64,000 nt of DNA, taken from an uncultured Eubacteriales bacterium. Lineage in GTDB: Bacteria; Bacillota; Clostridia; Oscillospirales; Acutalibacteraceae. The DNA lies in contig CAKSDF010000001.1 in the NCBI GenBank assembly GCA_934444695.1, positions 8,605 through 72,604 of the forward strand, given 5' to 3'. Position 1 is the first letter of the stretch. Every line of letters starts with the position of its first letter. Of this stretch, positions 28,135 through 37,916 are shown piece by piece. The notes under the pieces were generated by a model. The model made no database searches, was not told the origin of the DNA, and worked only from the letters and a program-made list of their open reading frames with translations. The position numbers were made by a program, and so were the translations under genes.

Positions 28135-28878
28135 TTGGCCATTAAAACGGTTAAGTGTCCGAAATGCGACAGCGAAACGGCCGTTATTAAAAACGACGAG
28201 GGAAAGGTACTTTGCCCGTTTTGCGGCGAGGAAATAACCGACGTTCCCGAGGTTGGCGAGGGTGAGCAGTTTGAATATTCCGATACCCCTAATGATGAGC
28301 AGGAAAACAAAAAAATCGTGCCTTCCGGTGAAGAAATAGACGTAAGCTTTGTGCTTTCGGAAATCGAGGTGGGCAATGCCCTTGAAACCTCGGGAAAGCT
28401 TAAAAAGCGCAAGATCATTCCCTATATTGAGGCTGCGCTTTTCGGATTGCTGGGACTTTTTACCCTGCTTTCGATAATATTCAGCTATGCCGGTCTTTTC
28501 GGAATGGGCGAAAACAAGCCTCAGGTGTCCCACTATCTTGTGACGGTGGTGTGCTTTTGTATGGTGCCGGCGGTATTTAAATTACCCGAGCAGCAAAAGA
28601 AAAAATACGTCCGCGCCGCCACATCCGGCAACGATGTCAACCTTAAAATATTCGATAATGTGCTTGAGGTTTGCGTGCTCGGCAATGAGGACGAGGGCTG
28701 GCAGCTTGAGCTTAACGGCGATTACGGCATAAACTACGAAAAGGAACAGATCGTTTTAAGCCTTAAAACCGGTCAGATACTTGTCATTCCCGACCGTGCG
28801 GTGCGTGAGGATCAGCTTGAAAAGCTGCACGGCCGTTTCGGCGTTGCAAAGCAGCAGCAAGAGCTGCAAAAGGCGTAA
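28135..28878 (+). CDS. Zinc-ribbon membrane protein of unknown function between gyrB and gyrA
   Basis: A 247-residue protein. The N-terminus carries a zinc ribbon with two CxxC knuckles (CPKCDSET and CPFCGEEI, residues about 8-30), then an acidic linker. Two membrane helices follow (about 98-120 KIIPYIEAALFGLLGLFTLL, and about 133-153 SHYLVTVVCFCMVPAVF), then a cytoplasmic domain ending in Gln-rich KQQQELQKA. The start is a TTG at 28135 with GAGG upstream. The C-terminal part (NDVNLKIFDNVLEV to ILVIPDRAV) resembles, by eye, small membrane-associated beta domains such as YcxB-like ones, but I cannot assign it. It probably belongs to the gyrase transcription unit. Confidence 0.75.
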   Translation: MAIKTVKCPKCDSETAVIKNDEGKVLCPFCGEEITDVPEVGEGEQFEYSDTPNDEQENKKIVPSGEEIDVSFVLSEIEVGNALETSGKLKKRKIIPYIEAALFGLLGLFTLLSIIFSYAGLFGMGENKPQVSHYLVTVVCFCMVPAVFKLPEQQKKKYVRAATSGNDVNLKIFDNVLEVCVLGNEDEGWQLELNGDYGINYEKEQIVLSLKTGQILVIPDRAVREDQLEKLHGRFGVAKQQQELQKA

Positions 28879-28992
28879 GCGGCTGCTTTCGTATAATTTT
28901 AATTAAGCATTGATCGCTTTAAAAAAGATCCGTTTAAAGATATCCCTTTAAAAAACAAACAAATGAAATTACATCCGAAAGGATAGGATAAT

Positions 28993-31563
28993 ATGAGTGA
29001 AAACGAATTTCAGCCCCATGCCAAGCAATTGGATGTGGAACTGGTTGATGAAATGCGCAAGGCCTACCTTGACTATTCAATGTCGGTCATCGTGGGACGC
29101 GCCCTTCCCGACGTGCGGGACGGCCTCAAGCCGGTTCACCGCCGTATTCTTTACACAATGTATGAAAACGGGCTGACCCCCGATAAGGCATACCGTAAAT
29201 GCGCCGATACCGTCGGTGCGGTGCTCGGTCGTTACCATCCCCACGGCGACGCCAGCGTTTACGATGCACTGGTTAGAATGGCCCAGGATTTCTCCCTTAG
29301 ATATATGATGATCGACGGCCACGGAAACTTCGGTTCGGTGGACGGTTATCCCGCCGCCGCATACCGATACACCGAGGCAAAGCTGGCCAAGATATCCATG
29401 GAAATGCTCCGGGATATCGACAAGGAAACGGTTGATTTCCAGTCAAACTACGACGACCGTTTAAAGGAGCCCACCGTTCTTCCTTCGAGAATTCCCAGCC
29501 TTCTGGTCAACGGATCGTCGGGTATCGCAGTCGGTATGGCTACCGAGATTCCTCCACACAATTTAGGCGAAGTGGTCGACGGAATGTGCTATCTTATCGA
29601 CAATCCCGAGGCCGAGGTCTCGGATCTTATGGAGCACATCAAGGGACCCGACTTCCCCACCGGCGGAATTATTATGGGATATTCGGGAATACGCGCGGCA
29701 TACGCCACCGGCCGCGGAAAGATCGTCCTTCGCGGAAAGGCCGAAATTGAGGAAACAAGAACGGGATATTACCGCATTGTTATAACCGAGATTCCCTATA
29801 AGGTCAACAAGCAGGAACTTGTTAAGTCCTTTATCAACCTTATGAAGGACAAAAAGGTCGAAGGAATCGACGACGTGGTCGACTATTCCGGTCAGGACGG
29901 AATGAAGATAGTGGTCGACCTTAAAAGGGACGCCAATCCCCAGGTGGTGCTTAATCAGCTTTATTCCTATACACAGCTTCAGGTCACCTTCGGCGCAATA
30001 CTTTTAGCCCTGGACAAGGGCCGCCCGAGGATTATGACCCTTAAGGAAATGCTTCAGTGCTACATCGATTTCCAGTGCGAAGTGGTTACCCGCCGCACCA
30101 TTTACGATCTGAAAAAGGCAAAAGACCGCGCCCACATTTTAGAGGCCCTTATAAAGGCCATCGATTTTATCGACGAGGTCATACGCATAATCCGCGGATC
30201 CAAGACCATTCCCGATTCTAAAATTGCTCTTGCCGAGCGCTTCGGTTTTGACGATGTTCAGACCACCGCTATTGTGCAGATGCCTTTAGGCCGTCTTGCA
30301 GGTCTTGAAAAAATGAAGCTTGAGGATGAGCTGGCCGGCCTTCACGCCAAAATTGCCGAGCTTGAAGCAATTCTCGGCGACGAGCACAAGATCAAAGAAA
30401 TCGTTAAGGACGAGGCATATGCCATCCGCGATCGTTATGTTGACGACCGCCGCACCGAGATCACTATGGTTTCGGGCGAGGTGGACATTGAGGATCTTAT
30501 TCCCGATGAGGAAAGCATACTGACCCTCACCCACAACGGCTATATAAAGAGGCTTCCGGCCGACACCTATCGCCTGCAAAACCGCGGCGGCAGAGGTGTT
30601 ACCGGTCTTGCCAAGAAGGACGACGATTTTGCCGAGTATATGTTTACCTGCACATCCCACGAATATGTGCTCTTCTTCTCTAACCTCGGCAGGGTCTATC
30701 GGCTTAAGGCATATCAGGTGCCCGAGGGCAGCCGTACCTCCAAGGGACTTAACATTGTCAACCTCCTGCCCCTTGTGGAAAACGAAAAGATTACCGCCAT
30801 GCTGCACATCCGCTCCATGGAGGAGCCCCTTAACCTTTGTATGCTCACAAAGAAGGGTATAATCAAGCGCACCCCCATTTCTGCATACAATACGGCCAGA
30901 AAGGGCGGAATCATCGCCATCGACCTTGATGAGGACGACGAGCTTTGCTTTACGGCGCTGACCACCGGCGAGGACGAGATCGTTGTCGCCACAAAGAAGG
31001 GTATGGCCATCCGCTTTAAGGAAACCGATGCAAGACTTCTCGGCCGCACGGCCAGAGGCGTCAGAGCCATTAACCTTTCGGACGAAAAGGACGACAGCGT
31101 TATCGGATGCGCCGTTGTGGAGGACGGAAAGAGCATTCTGACCGTTACCGAGACCGGCTTCGGACGGGTGAGCGATTTCGATAACTACCGTCTCCAGTCG
31201 AGAGGCGGAAAGGGCCTTATCAACTACCATACCGAGAAATTCGGCGATGTGGCCGCCGTGGCTGCCGTTTCGGGCGAAGAGGATGCCATTCTTATCTCTT
31301 CCGACGGTATTGTCATACGCATTCCCACCATCAGCATCAGCAAGTTTGCCCGTCCCTCCAAGGGAGTTAGGGTTATGAGAACGGCCGAGCAGGATAAGGT
31401 TATTACCCTTGCTTTGACCCCCCACGAGGAAGAAGAGCAAACCGATGAGACCGCCGATGTTGACGAAATCGCAGAAAACGGTGAAAACGGCGCAGAGGGT
31501 ACAGCCAATGTGACCGATGCAGTCGATACACAGGAAGATAGTGGCGAGGATTCCGATAACTGA
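28993..31563 (+). CDS. gyrA: DNA gyrase subunit A
   Basis: An 856-residue DNA-cleaving subunit of gyrase. Catalytic Tyr126 lies in [11 protein letters not shown]. The quinolone region reads [19 protein letters not shown]: Ala87 occupies the place of E. coli Ser83, while Asp91 matches Asp87. The C-terminal beta-pinwheel contains the gyrase-specific GyrA box QNRGGRGV, which separates it from ParC. The last ~40 residues are a Glu/Asp/Asn/Thr-rich tail. The ATG is preceded by a GAAAGGATA site. It ends the dnaA-gyrA block and is followed by a terminator. Confidence 0.97.
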   Translation: MSENEFQPHAKQLDVELVDEMRKAYLDYSMSVIVGRALPDVRDGLKPVHRRILYTMYENGLTPDKAYRKCADTVGAVLGRYHPHGDASVYDALVRMAQDFSLRYMMIDGHGNFGSVDGYPAAAYRYTEAKLAKISMEMLRDIDKETVDFQSNYDDRLKEPTVLPSRIPSLLVNGSSGIAVGMATEIPPHNLGEVVDGMCYLIDNPEAEVSDLMEHIKGPDFPTGGIIMGYSGIRAAYATGRGKIVLRGKAEIEETRTGYYRIVITEIPYKVNKQELVKSFINLMKDKKVEGIDDVVDYSGQDGMKIVVDLKRDANPQVVLNQLYSYTQLQVTFGAILLALDKGRPRIMTLKEMLQCYIDFQCEVVTRRTIYDLKKAKDRAHILEALIKAIDFIDEVIRIIRGSKTIPDSKIALAERFGFDDVQTTAIVQMPLGRLAGLEKMKLEDELAGLHAKIAELEAILGDEHKIKEIVKDEAYAIRDRYVDDRRTEITMVSGEVDIEDLIPDEESILTLTHNGYIKRLPADTYRLQNRGGRGVTGLAKKDDDFAEYMFTCTSHEYVLFFSNLGRVYRLKAYQVPEGSRTSKGLNIVNLLPLVENEKITAMLHIRSMEEPLNLCMLTKKGIIKRTPISAYNTARKGGIIAIDLDEDDELCFTALTTGEDEIVVATKKGMAIRFKETDARLLGRTARGVRAINLSDEKDDSVIGCAVVEDGKSILTVTETGFGRVSDFDNYRLQSRGGKGLINYHTEKFGDVAAVAAVSGEEDAILISSDGIVIRIPTISISKFARPSKGVRVMRTAEQDKVITLALTPHEEEEQTDETADVDEIAENGENGAEGTANVTDAVDTQEDSGEDSDN

Positions 31564-31620
31564 AATGTTGTCGCTGCTGAATAAACCGCCAATTGTATAA
31601 TTTTCTTATATATAAAAGAG

Positions 31621-31656
31621 AAATCTCCCGGGCAAAAACGCTCGGGAGATTTATTT
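31621..31656 (+). terminator. Terminator between gyrA and the DUF5662 gene
   Basis: AAATCTCCCGGGC pairs with GCTCGGGAGATTT (one wobble), then a T-rich stretch. The two flanking genes converge, so it may work in both directions. Confidence 0.8.
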
Positions 31657-31701
31657 ATTATGCAGAAAACAAATTGTATGTAGGTTGGTATGGCCGATCG
31701 G

Positions 31702-32238
31702 TCAATACTCCTTTTTTGCTTTGACGATACCTTTTAGGTAGGCAAAGGTTTTTTGCTCGCCCTTTTGCGCAAGCATTTTTAAAAGAAACTCGAGAAAGGC
31801 CGCCGTTTCGGGATGCATAGTGCGGGAATCGATGCCCTTCATATAGTATTCGAGGGGATAGTTGTCGGTATAATCCTCTCCGCGGTATATCTTGCTGGCC
31901 GCTACCCTGTCGCAGAACATCTCGGCCGCATACCGAAGGGGCATTTTTACCGGACAGACCTGCTGCTTTTTAATGTCGAAATCGGTCCAGTATTCAAAAT
32001 GATGCTTGTTTCTGCCCTTGTGGTGCATCCAGGCCGAGGAATAGCCGAAAAGCTCGCGCTCGGTGACGTTGGGACTGCGTTTGCCGTTATAGTACTTTGC
32101 GCCGGGAATAAATTCGGCGGGAGAATATTTAGAAAGGTCGTGCAAAAGGCCGCGAAAGCCAAGCCCCGCTTTAAAGCAGTGGGATATGACCTTGTGGCGG
32201 TGTTTTGTTATTGTGCGAAAGTGCTTTAAGGGGTGCAA
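31702..32238 (-). CDS. DUF5662 family protein
   Basis: A 178-residue soluble protein matching my recollection of the DUF5662 family, with no established function. It is rich in histidine, with an HD-like motif (HRHKVISHCFKAGL, then GLLHDLSKYSPAEF) and a later cluster HHKGRNKHHFEYW that could ligate a metal. The conserved ending includes EFLLKML. It converges on gyrA and lies 120 bp downstream of the glycosyltransferase gene in the same direction. A metal-dependent hydrolase role would be a guess from the histidines alone. Confidence 0.75.
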   Translation of the reverse strand: MHPLKHFRTITKHRHKVISHCFKAGLGFRGLLHDLSKYSPAEFIPGAKYYNGKRSPNVTERELFGYSSAWMHHKGRNKHHFEYWTDFDIKKQQVCPVKMPLRYAAEMFCDRVAASKIYRGEDYTDNYPLEYYMKGIDSRTMHPETAAFLEFLLKMLAQKGEQKTFAYLKGIVKAKKEY

Positions 32239-32358
32239 AAAGGGTCCTCTCCTTGCTTAAGCTTTTGTGGCTGTTTTTTTGCTTTTGTTAAAATCCCGGC
32301 AAAGCTTTTTGTCAAAGGGGGATTTCCGTCCCTAAAAGGGGTTTCTTTTCGGGAAAAT

Positions 32359-33660
32359 TTATTCCTTCCCTTTTCTGACCAGCTTTTGAAAGAGAAAGCG
32401 GGAGGTATCCTCCACACGCTGCATGGCAATGTTGATTTCGCTGAAGGCGCGGCACATTTCGTCAAAACGCACCCTTTCCCTTTTGTGCTCGTCGCTTTTG
32501 AACCGTTCGGCCACATGCTCATACCGTTTTACCGCCTTTTCGACGGCATCGTCCCAGGAGATGTATATCTCGTCCATGGCGGTTTGGCCTAAAACCTTCA
32601 GTTTATCGCGATTGTCGCAGGCATAGGAAAGACATTTTGCCATAGATTCGCCGTTTTCGTCGATCAAAAGGCCGGTTTTTCGGTCCTCGATGCCTTCCGA
32701 AGCGCAGCTGTCCTTAAGCAGAACGCTGGCCTTGCCGCAGGCTGCCGCTTCACGCACGACTATGCCGTTTGTGTCGAAAGAGGAAGGAAAAAGGAAAAGA
32801 TCCGAAAGGGTGAAGTATCCGCGGATGGTCTCACGGTTATGTATGGCGCCGGTGAAAATGCATCGGTCGGAAATGCCCAAGGTTTTGGCGTAGGCCTCTA
32901 TTTCCGGCCGCTCGACGCTGTCTCCCACAAAGATCATACGGAAGTCTTTTCCCTCTGCGGCAATTTCCTTTAATCCGTCGAGAATGATCCTTGCGCCTTT
33001 ATACCACATCAGCCGTCCCACAAAGAGGAACACCGGGACATCGGGCGAAAGATTATGCTTTGCCCGCAGCTCCTCCACAAGCTCATCGGAGGCAAGGCCC
33101 TTTGAAAGGTCAACGCCGTTTTCCATAACCACGTAGTCCCCTTCATATCCGAGACCGCGCAGATTTTCTCCGGCCCCCTTGCTCACCACCCACACCTCAT
33201 CGCAGGCAGAAATGTTGTTTACAAGGAACTTTTTGGCGGTTTTGCGGAGGAAATTCATCTCCACCGCCTTGTTTATTTCGATGTCGAATTTTGTGTGGTA
33301 GGTGAAAACAATGGGAGCGTCGACCTCCTGCTGAACCATACGTGCCAGAAAGGTTGAGGAAAAGGGACAATGGGTATGCAGCAGCACGGGATGCGACGAT
33401 TTTATGGCATTTATGGCCTTTTTTCCGAAGGGATAGCCAAGGCGGTAGCCAAACCGCTTTGTTGTGTTTAAGCTTGAATACCGGATGACCGGAAAGTCGA
33501 AATTGCTGTCGTCGGCTCCGGGGTATGATGGTGTGGCCACCGTCACGTCGATGTCTTTGCCGGTCATATATTTTGCATAATTAACTACGGCGTTTTCCAC
33601 CCCGTCGATAAGGGGCGGGAAAGAATCGTTTAAAAGACAAACCGAGCCGTTTTTAAACAT
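32359..33660 (-). CDS. Glycosyltransferase family 4 protein
   Basis: A 433-residue GT-B glycosyltransferase. The N-terminal Rossmann lobe begins SVCLLNDSFPPLIDGVENAV, typical of the group that includes diacylglycerol and phosphatidylinositol glycosyltransferases. The C-terminal lobe has FLFVGRLMWYKGARIILDGL (nucleotide-sugar binding) and the E-x7-E-like motif FPSSFDTNGIVVREAAACG. The last ~80 residues are charged and helical. The ATG at 33660 is preferred to a TTG three bases upstream because it lies five bases from GGTG. The likely acceptor is a membrane lipid or glycan, which is inferred. Confidence 0.85.
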   Translation of the reverse strand: MFKNGSVCLLNDSFPPLIDGVENAVVNYAKYMTGKDIDVTVATPSYPGADDSNFDFPVIRYSSLNTTKRFGYRLGYPFGKKAINAIKSSHPVLLHTHCPFSSTFLARMVQQEVDAPIVFTYHTKFDIEINKAVEMNFLRKTAKKFLVNNISACDEVWVVSKGAGENLRGLGYEGDYVVMENGVDLSKGLASDELVEELRAKHNLSPDVPVFLFVGRLMWYKGARIILDGLKEIAAEGKDFRMIFVGDSVERPEIEAYAKTLGISDRCIFTGAIHNRETIRGYFTLSDLFLFPSSFDTNGIVVREAAACGKASVLLKDSCASEGIEDRKTGLLIDENGESMAKCLSYACDNRDKLKVLGQTAMDEIYISWDDAVEKAVKRYEHVAERFKSDEHKRERVRFDEMCRAFSEINIAMQRVEDTSRFLFQKLVRKGKE

Positions 33661-33703
33661 CAAATCACCTTATCTTAAATGATTAAACGATTATATGCGG
33701 AAA

Positions 33704-34975
33704 TTATCCGATAATGTCGGTGTTCATATACTTTCTAAGCACCTCGGGAACGGTAACGGTACCGTCGGCGTTCTGATAGTTTTCAAGAATTGCGGCCACC
33801 GTTCTGCCAACGGCAAGGCCCGATCCGTTGAGGGTGTGTACAAACTTGGCTTTATCACCGGCTCCGTCCTTATAGCGGATGGCGGCGCGGCGGGCCTGAT
33901 AATCCTCGAAATTGGAGCAGCTGGAGATCTCGCAATAGCGGTTGTAGCTGGGCAGCCATACCTCGATGTCGTAGGTCATTGCCGAGGAAAATCCAAGATC
34001 TCCGGCCGACAGGCAGACAACACGATAGGGCAGTCCAAGCATCTGAAGCAGCTTTTCGGCGTCGTTTGTAAGGGTTTCAAGCTCGTCGTAAGAATGCTCG
34101 GGCTTTACGAATTTAACAAGCTCGACCTTGTGGAACTGGTGCTGGCGAATAAGGCCTCTTGTGTCCCTTCCGGCAGAGCCTGCCTCGGCGCGGAAACAGG
34201 CCGAGAATGCGCAATATTTAAGGGGAAGCTTGCTGCCGTCGAGAATGTCGTCACGATACATATTCGTTACCGGAACCTCGGCGGTGGGGATAAGGAACTC
34301 GTCCGAGCCGTGGATGCGATAGGCATCCTCCTCAAACTTGGGAAGCTGGCCGGTGCCGGTCATGGATGCGCGGTTGACGAGATAGGGCGGGATGATCTCC
34401 TCATAGCCGTTGTCGGCGTGGGTGTCCATAAAGAAGCAGAAAACGGCGCGCTCAAGACGTGCGCCCAGTCCTCTGTAAAAATGGAAGCGCGCGCCCGATA
34501 CCTTGGCTGCGGTTTCGGGATCGAGAATGCCCAGATCCTTGCCCAGATCCCAGTGAGCCTTGGCTTCAAAATCAAACTTTCTCGGCTCGCCCCAACGGCG
34601 CAGTTCGCGGTTTTCCTTGTCGTCCTCACCGTCGGGAATGGTGGGGTTGGGCATATTGGGAATGGAAAGAAGGATGTTTCTCTGCTTTTCGGTCAGCTCG
34701 GAAATCTCCTTGTCGCATTCCTTAACATCGTCGGAAAGGGTCTTCATGCGGGCCATAATCTCCGAAAGATCGCCGCCCTCCTTTTTGATGCGGGGGATTT
34801 CCTTTGATGCGGCGTTTTGCTCGGCCTTGAATTTATCGGCCTTACTGCTGATTACACGGCGCTGCTCGTCGATTTTAAGCAGCTCGTCGATGGCGGCGGA
34901 ATAATCTCCGTTGCGGCGGTTGACGGCCGCTTTGACCGCCTCGGGATTTTGTCTTATAAGTTTAATATCTAACAT
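33704..34975 (-). CDS. serS: Seryl-tRNA synthetase
   Basis: A 423-residue class II synthetase that charges tRNA-Ser. An N-terminal antiparallel coiled-coil arm (about 1-105, [21 protein letters not shown]) binds the tRNA extra arm. Motif 2 reads [22 protein letters not shown], and motif 3 lies in the segment from [15 protein letters not shown] to [18 protein letters not shown]. It starts 15 bp after the parB stop with no room for a T-box leader, so it is co-transcribed with parA-parB, a linkage also seen in other clostridia. Confidence 0.96.
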   Translation of the reverse strand: MLDIKLIRQNPEAVKAAVNRRNGDYSAAIDELLKIDEQRRVISSKADKFKAEQNAASKEIPRIKKEGGDLSEIMARMKTLSDDVKECDKEISELTEKQRNILLSIPNMPNPTIPDGEDDKENRELRRWGEPRKFDFEAKAHWDLGKDLGILDPETAAKVSGARFHFYRGLGARLERAVFCFFMDTHADNGYEEIIPPYLVNRASMTGTGQLPKFEEDAYRIHGSDEFLIPTAEVPVTNMYRDDILDGSKLPLKYCAFSACFRAEAGSAGRDTRGLIRQHQFHKVELVKFVKPEHSYDELETLTNDAEKLLQMLGLPYRVVCLSAGDLGFSSAMTYDIEVWLPSYNRYCEISSCSNFEDYQARRAAIRYKDGAGDKAKFVHTLNGSGLAVGRTVAAILENYQNADGTVTVPEVLRKYMNTDIIG

Positions 34976-34990
34976 AAATTACCAACCTTT

Positions 34991-35836
34991 CTATTCTCCC
35001 AGCTTGTTTGCCAGATCCTTTAATTCGTTGACGTTGTAAAATTCTATTTGAAGTGTGCCCTTACCCTTGTTGGCCAGCACCTTTACCCTACGGCCGAGGT
35101 TTTCCGAAAGCGAAAGCTCAACCTCGTCGTAAATGCTGGGGCGGGAACGCAGTTTCGCCATTTTTTTACGTTTATCGGCTTCGTTTGCGTTTTTGGCCAT
35201 ATCCTCGATGGTGCGGACGTTTGCGCCGGTGGATGCAGCCTTTGCCGCCTTGCGAAGTGCGCGTTTATCGGTAAAGGCAAGCAATGCACGGCCATGGCTG
35301 GCCGAAATGATGCCGGTTTTCATCAGCTCGAGAATGTCGTCGGGAAGCTCGAGCAGACGGATGGAATTGGCCACCGCCGAACGGGATTTGCCCATTCGCT
35401 CGGAAACCTCCTCCTGAGTCAGGCCGAAGTCGTCCATAAGGCTTTTATATCCGGCCGCCTCTTCAACCGGATTAAGATCCTCTCTCTGGAGGTTTTCCAC
35501 AAGGGCTATTTCGGCCGTTTGGGAATTGCTCAGCTCCTTTATGACCACCGGAACGGTGGAAAGGCCGGCAATGCGGGAGGCCCGCCAACGACGCTCACCT
35601 GCCACAAGCTGATAGCGGTCGCCCTTTACCGGACGCACCACAAGGGGCTGAAGCAGGCCGTATCTTTTGATGCTGTCGGCCAGCTCCTCAAGAGCCTCCT
35701 GATCGAAGTCTTTACGGGGCTGATCCCGGTTAGGTTCGATATCCATAATGGAAATTTCGGCGGGAGAATTGGGTTCTGTGGTGTTTTCGGCAAAAAGCGA
35801 GCCGAGACCTTTATTGAGTCCGCCTTTCTTGGCCAT
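34991..35836 (-). CDS. parB: Chromosome partitioning protein ParB (Spo0J)
   Basis: A 281-residue CTP-dependent DNA clamp that loads at parS and slides onto neighbouring DNA. The N-domain has GERRWRASR (CTP-binding C-motif, GxxRxxA type) and ENLQREDLNPVEEA. The helix-turn-helix reads LTQEEVSERMGKSRSAVANSIRLL, a Spo0J-type rather than Noc-type recognition helix, which agrees with the TGTTTCACGTGAAACA sites around it. The C-terminal dimerisation domain ends the protein. It lies downstream of parA and just upstream of serS. Three parS sites sit in the 325-bp parA-parB gap. Confidence 0.96.
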   Translation of the reverse strand: MAKKGGLNKGLGSLFAENTTEPNSPAEISIMDIEPNRDQPRKDFDQEALEELADSIKRYGLLQPLVVRPVKGDRYQLVAGERRWRASRIAGLSTVPVVIKELSNSQTAEIALVENLQREDLNPVEEAAGYKSLMDDFGLTQEEVSERMGKSRSAVANSIRLLELPDDILELMKTGIISASHGRALLAFTDKRALRKAAKAASTGANVRTIEDMAKNANEADKRKKMAKLRSRPSIYDEVELSLSENLGRRVKVLANKGKGTLQIEFYNVNELKDLANKLGE

Positions 35837-35919
35837 TTAACTCATCCTTTCTTTTTTGAACATAAATATGTATGAAGATTGCTGCCGATAATGGGGGCGT
35901 TTATAATGCTTAGAAAAAA

Positions 35920-35935
35920 TGTTTCACGTGAAACA
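35920..35935. promoter_or_regulatory. parS: parS centromere site 4
   Basis: Perfect palindrome in the parA-parB gap, 84 bp before the parB start. ParB bound here could also affect transcription of parB. Confidence 0.93.
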
Positions 35936-36076
35936 TTTTTAAAAACATATCGCCCGAAGGCCTTTATTTCAAGGGCGTGCAGCCTTTTGAAACGGGTGGA
36001 TTTAAGCCTGTTCGGCGTCCGGTTTAAACGATCGGATGGGCAGCAAAATCAATTGAATCCGTTTTGGGAAATAAAT

Positions 36077-36092
36077 TGTTTCACGTGAAACA
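36077..36092. promoter_or_regulatory. parS: parS centromere site 5
   Basis: Perfect palindrome, flanked symmetrically by T on the left and A on the right (18-bp palindrome). It lies 59 bp from site 6. Confidence 0.93.
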
Positions 36093-36135
36093 ATTTTTAA
36101 GATAAAATGGGATGACGCGGAATTTAACAACAAAA

Positions 36136-36151
36136 TGTTTCACGTGAAACA
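36136..36151. promoter_or_regulatory. parS: parS centromere site 6
   Basis: Perfect palindrome just 10 bp past the parA stop codon, with A/T flanks. Confidence 0.93.
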
Positions 36152-36161
36152 TTTTTTCGCT

Positions 36162-36929
36162 TTATTTTTTGTTGCGCTTTAAAAGCTCCTTTGAAAGCTC
36201 GCTGTATGCTCTGGCGCCCTTGGAGGATTTATCGTAGTACATTATGGGCAGGCCGTAGCTGGGGGCTTCGGAAATTCTGACCGCACGGGGAATGGCGGTT
36301 TTAAAGAGCTTTTTGGGGAAGAACTTTTTGACCTCCGAAACCACCTGACGGGTAAGGTTGAGGCGGTTGTCGTACATGGTCAGCACGATTCCCTCAATTT
36401 CAAGAGAGGGGTTGTAAAGCCGCTTTATCTGCTTTGTTGACGATACAAGCTGAGAAAGTCCTTCGAGAGCGTAATATTCGCACTGAATGGGGACGATCAT
36501 GGTGTCGGCGGCGCAAAGGCAGTTTATTGTAATGAGGCCGAGGGAGGGCGGACAATCGATGAAGATGTAGCTGTATTTGTCGACGATGGGAGCAAGCGAG
36601 CGTCGAAGGCGGGAATCCCGCTGTTCCATAGCGCAAAGCTCGATTTCGGCGCCTGCAAGATCAATGCTGGAGGGAATGATGTCCACTCCCTGAAATTTTG
36701 TGTGAACTATGGCCTTTTTAACCGGCTCGGAGCCTATCAAAAGGTCATAACTGCTTACTTTAACATCTCTTTTGTCGATTCCGTAGCCGCTGGTGGCGTT
36801 TCCCTGAGGATCAAGGTCCACAAGAAGCACCTTTTTGCCCAGCTTTCCCACTCCCGCCGCAAGGTTGACCGCCGTTGTGGTTTTTCCGACGCCTCCCTTT
36901 TGGTTGGCAATGGCAATGGTTTTAGACAA
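36162..36929 (-). CDS. parA: Chromosome partitioning ATPase ParA (Soj)
   Basis: A 255-residue deviant-Walker ATPase that works with ParB in origin segregation and, in Bacillus, modulates DnaA. The P-loop is IANQKGGVGKTTTAVNLAAG with signature Lys11 and Lys16; Walker A' and B regions read VLLVDLDPQGNATSG and YSYIFIDCPPSLGL. TTG at 36929 gives the conserved MSKTIAIAN start and lies six bases after AAGAGGTG; a GTG at 36938 overlaps that ribosome site. It is the first gene of parA-parB-serS. Upstream lies the 1-kb parS-rich region. Confidence 0.95.
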   Translation of the reverse strand: MSKTIAIANQKGGVGKTTTAVNLAAGVGKLGKKVLLVDLDPQGNATSGYGIDKRDVKVSSYDLLIGSEPVKKAIVHTKFQGVDIIPSSIDLAGAEIELCAMEQRDSRLRRSLAPIVDKYSYIFIDCPPSLGLITINCLCAADTMIVPIQCEYYALEGLSQLVSSTKQIKRLYNPSLEIEGIVLTMYDNRLNLTRQVVSEVKKFFPKKLFKTAIPRAVRISEAPSYGLPIMYYDKSSKGARAYSELSKELLKRNKK

Positions 36930-37014
36930 GCATAACACCTCTTATTTGTCTGAAAATGCAGATTTGTGTGCATCCTGCGCCGCAGCAAGCGGGTTTTGGA
37001 ACGCATCTTTTTAA

Positions 37015-37040
37015 ATCATATTATATAATCATATTATATA
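37015..37040. repeat. AT-only 13-bp direct tandem repeat upstream of parA
   Basis: ATCATATTATATA occurs twice head to tail. On the minus strand each unit contains TATAAT, so it may supply overlapping -10 boxes for parA. Alternatively it may be an easily melted element. It lies 85 bp upstream of the parA start. Confidence 0.75.
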
Positions 37041-37113
37041 TTGTAAGTATATCACAATGTCGGACAAAATAAAAGGGGTTTTTATCCGTTAGGGCATATT
37101 TTTTGCTGCAAAT

Positions 37114-37129
37114 TGTTTCACGTGAAACA
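37114..37129. promoter_or_regulatory. parS: parS centromere site 7
   Basis: Perfect palindrome within a 22-bp inverted repeat (AAT on the left, ATT on the right); first site of the array. Confidence 0.93.
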
Positions 37130-37174
37130 ATTTGCAGTCCAAAAAAGAAAACAGCCCGGTTTTCCGCAAAAAAA

Positions 37175-37190
37175 TGTTTCACGTGAAACA
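37175..37190. promoter_or_regulatory. parS: parS centromere site 8
   Basis: Perfect palindrome, 61 bp after site 7; flanks are asymmetric (A left, A right). Confidence 0.93.
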
Positions 37191-37234
37191 ATTATTGCGG
37201 TCAAATAGATCGCGGTAAAAAATATCCGAAGAAA

Positions 37235-37250
37235 TGTTTCACGTGAAACA
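37235..37250. promoter_or_regulatory. parS: parS centromere site 9
   Basis: Perfect palindrome, 60 bp after site 8; last of the first triplet. Confidence 0.93.
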
Positions 37251-37485
37251 TTCCGAAGGTCAATATGGTTTGCGGGATTTTCGACTGCCGTGTTATTTGA
37301 TGAGGCAGCGAAGCATTAATATTGCACATATTTCTGTTGCGATATATATTTTGGCAGAGGCGTATGGTATACAATACGGTTACATCTCGATTATATCAGT
37401 CGTCCGCAAAAGCCAAATATATAGGCTTGCAAAGTGATTAAACAATGCGCTGCATCTGATCGGCAAAGAAATATAGCTAATAAAT

Positions 37486-37501
37486 TGTTTCACGTGAAAC
37501 A
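37486..37501. promoter_or_regulatory. parS: parS centromere site 10
   Basis: Perfect palindrome, 251 bp after site 9; flanks T/A symmetric. Confidence 0.93.
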
Positions 37502-37546
37502 ATTATTGTTGTCAAAAGCGATGCGGCTTGAATTTTCCGAAAAAAA

Positions 37547-37562
37547 TGTTTCACGTGAAACA
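37547..37562. promoter_or_regulatory. parS: parS centromere site 11
   Basis: Perfect palindrome, 61 bp after site 10; flanks A/T symmetric. Confidence 0.93.
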
Positions 37563-37794
37563 TTTTATAAATACATTATAAATGCAATGCTCTATCGGCT
37601 TTGTTGCAAAGACCGACTGCTGCCTTGTGGGACGTGGTACACAGGCGGTGAGGTGGCAATTGTGCCTTGTAAAGCGCAGCGAAATATGCTACAATAATGA
37701 AGAAAAAACATATGGCACTTTCGGAATAAATGGTCAATCTATCTATGGCGAGGCAGCGCCTGCGCTCCGATATGTGCAAAGACGGATTAAAAAT

Positions 37795-37810
37795 TGTTTC
37801 ACGTGAAACA
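37795..37810. promoter_or_regulatory. parS: parS centromere site 12
   Basis: Perfect palindrome, 248 bp after site 11; flanks T/A symmetric. Confidence 0.93.
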
Positions 37811-37856
37811 ATTTTAACCCACAAATCGAATGCATCCCGGAATTTTCGCAAAATAA

Positions 37857-37872
37857 TGTTTCACGTGAAACA
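37857..37872. promoter_or_regulatory. parS: parS centromere site 13
   Basis: Perfect palindrome, 62 bp after site 12. Confidence 0.93.
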
Positions 37873-37916
37873 ATTATGACCGAAAAACAATAATCCGGGG
37901 AAAAACAAAGAAAAAA

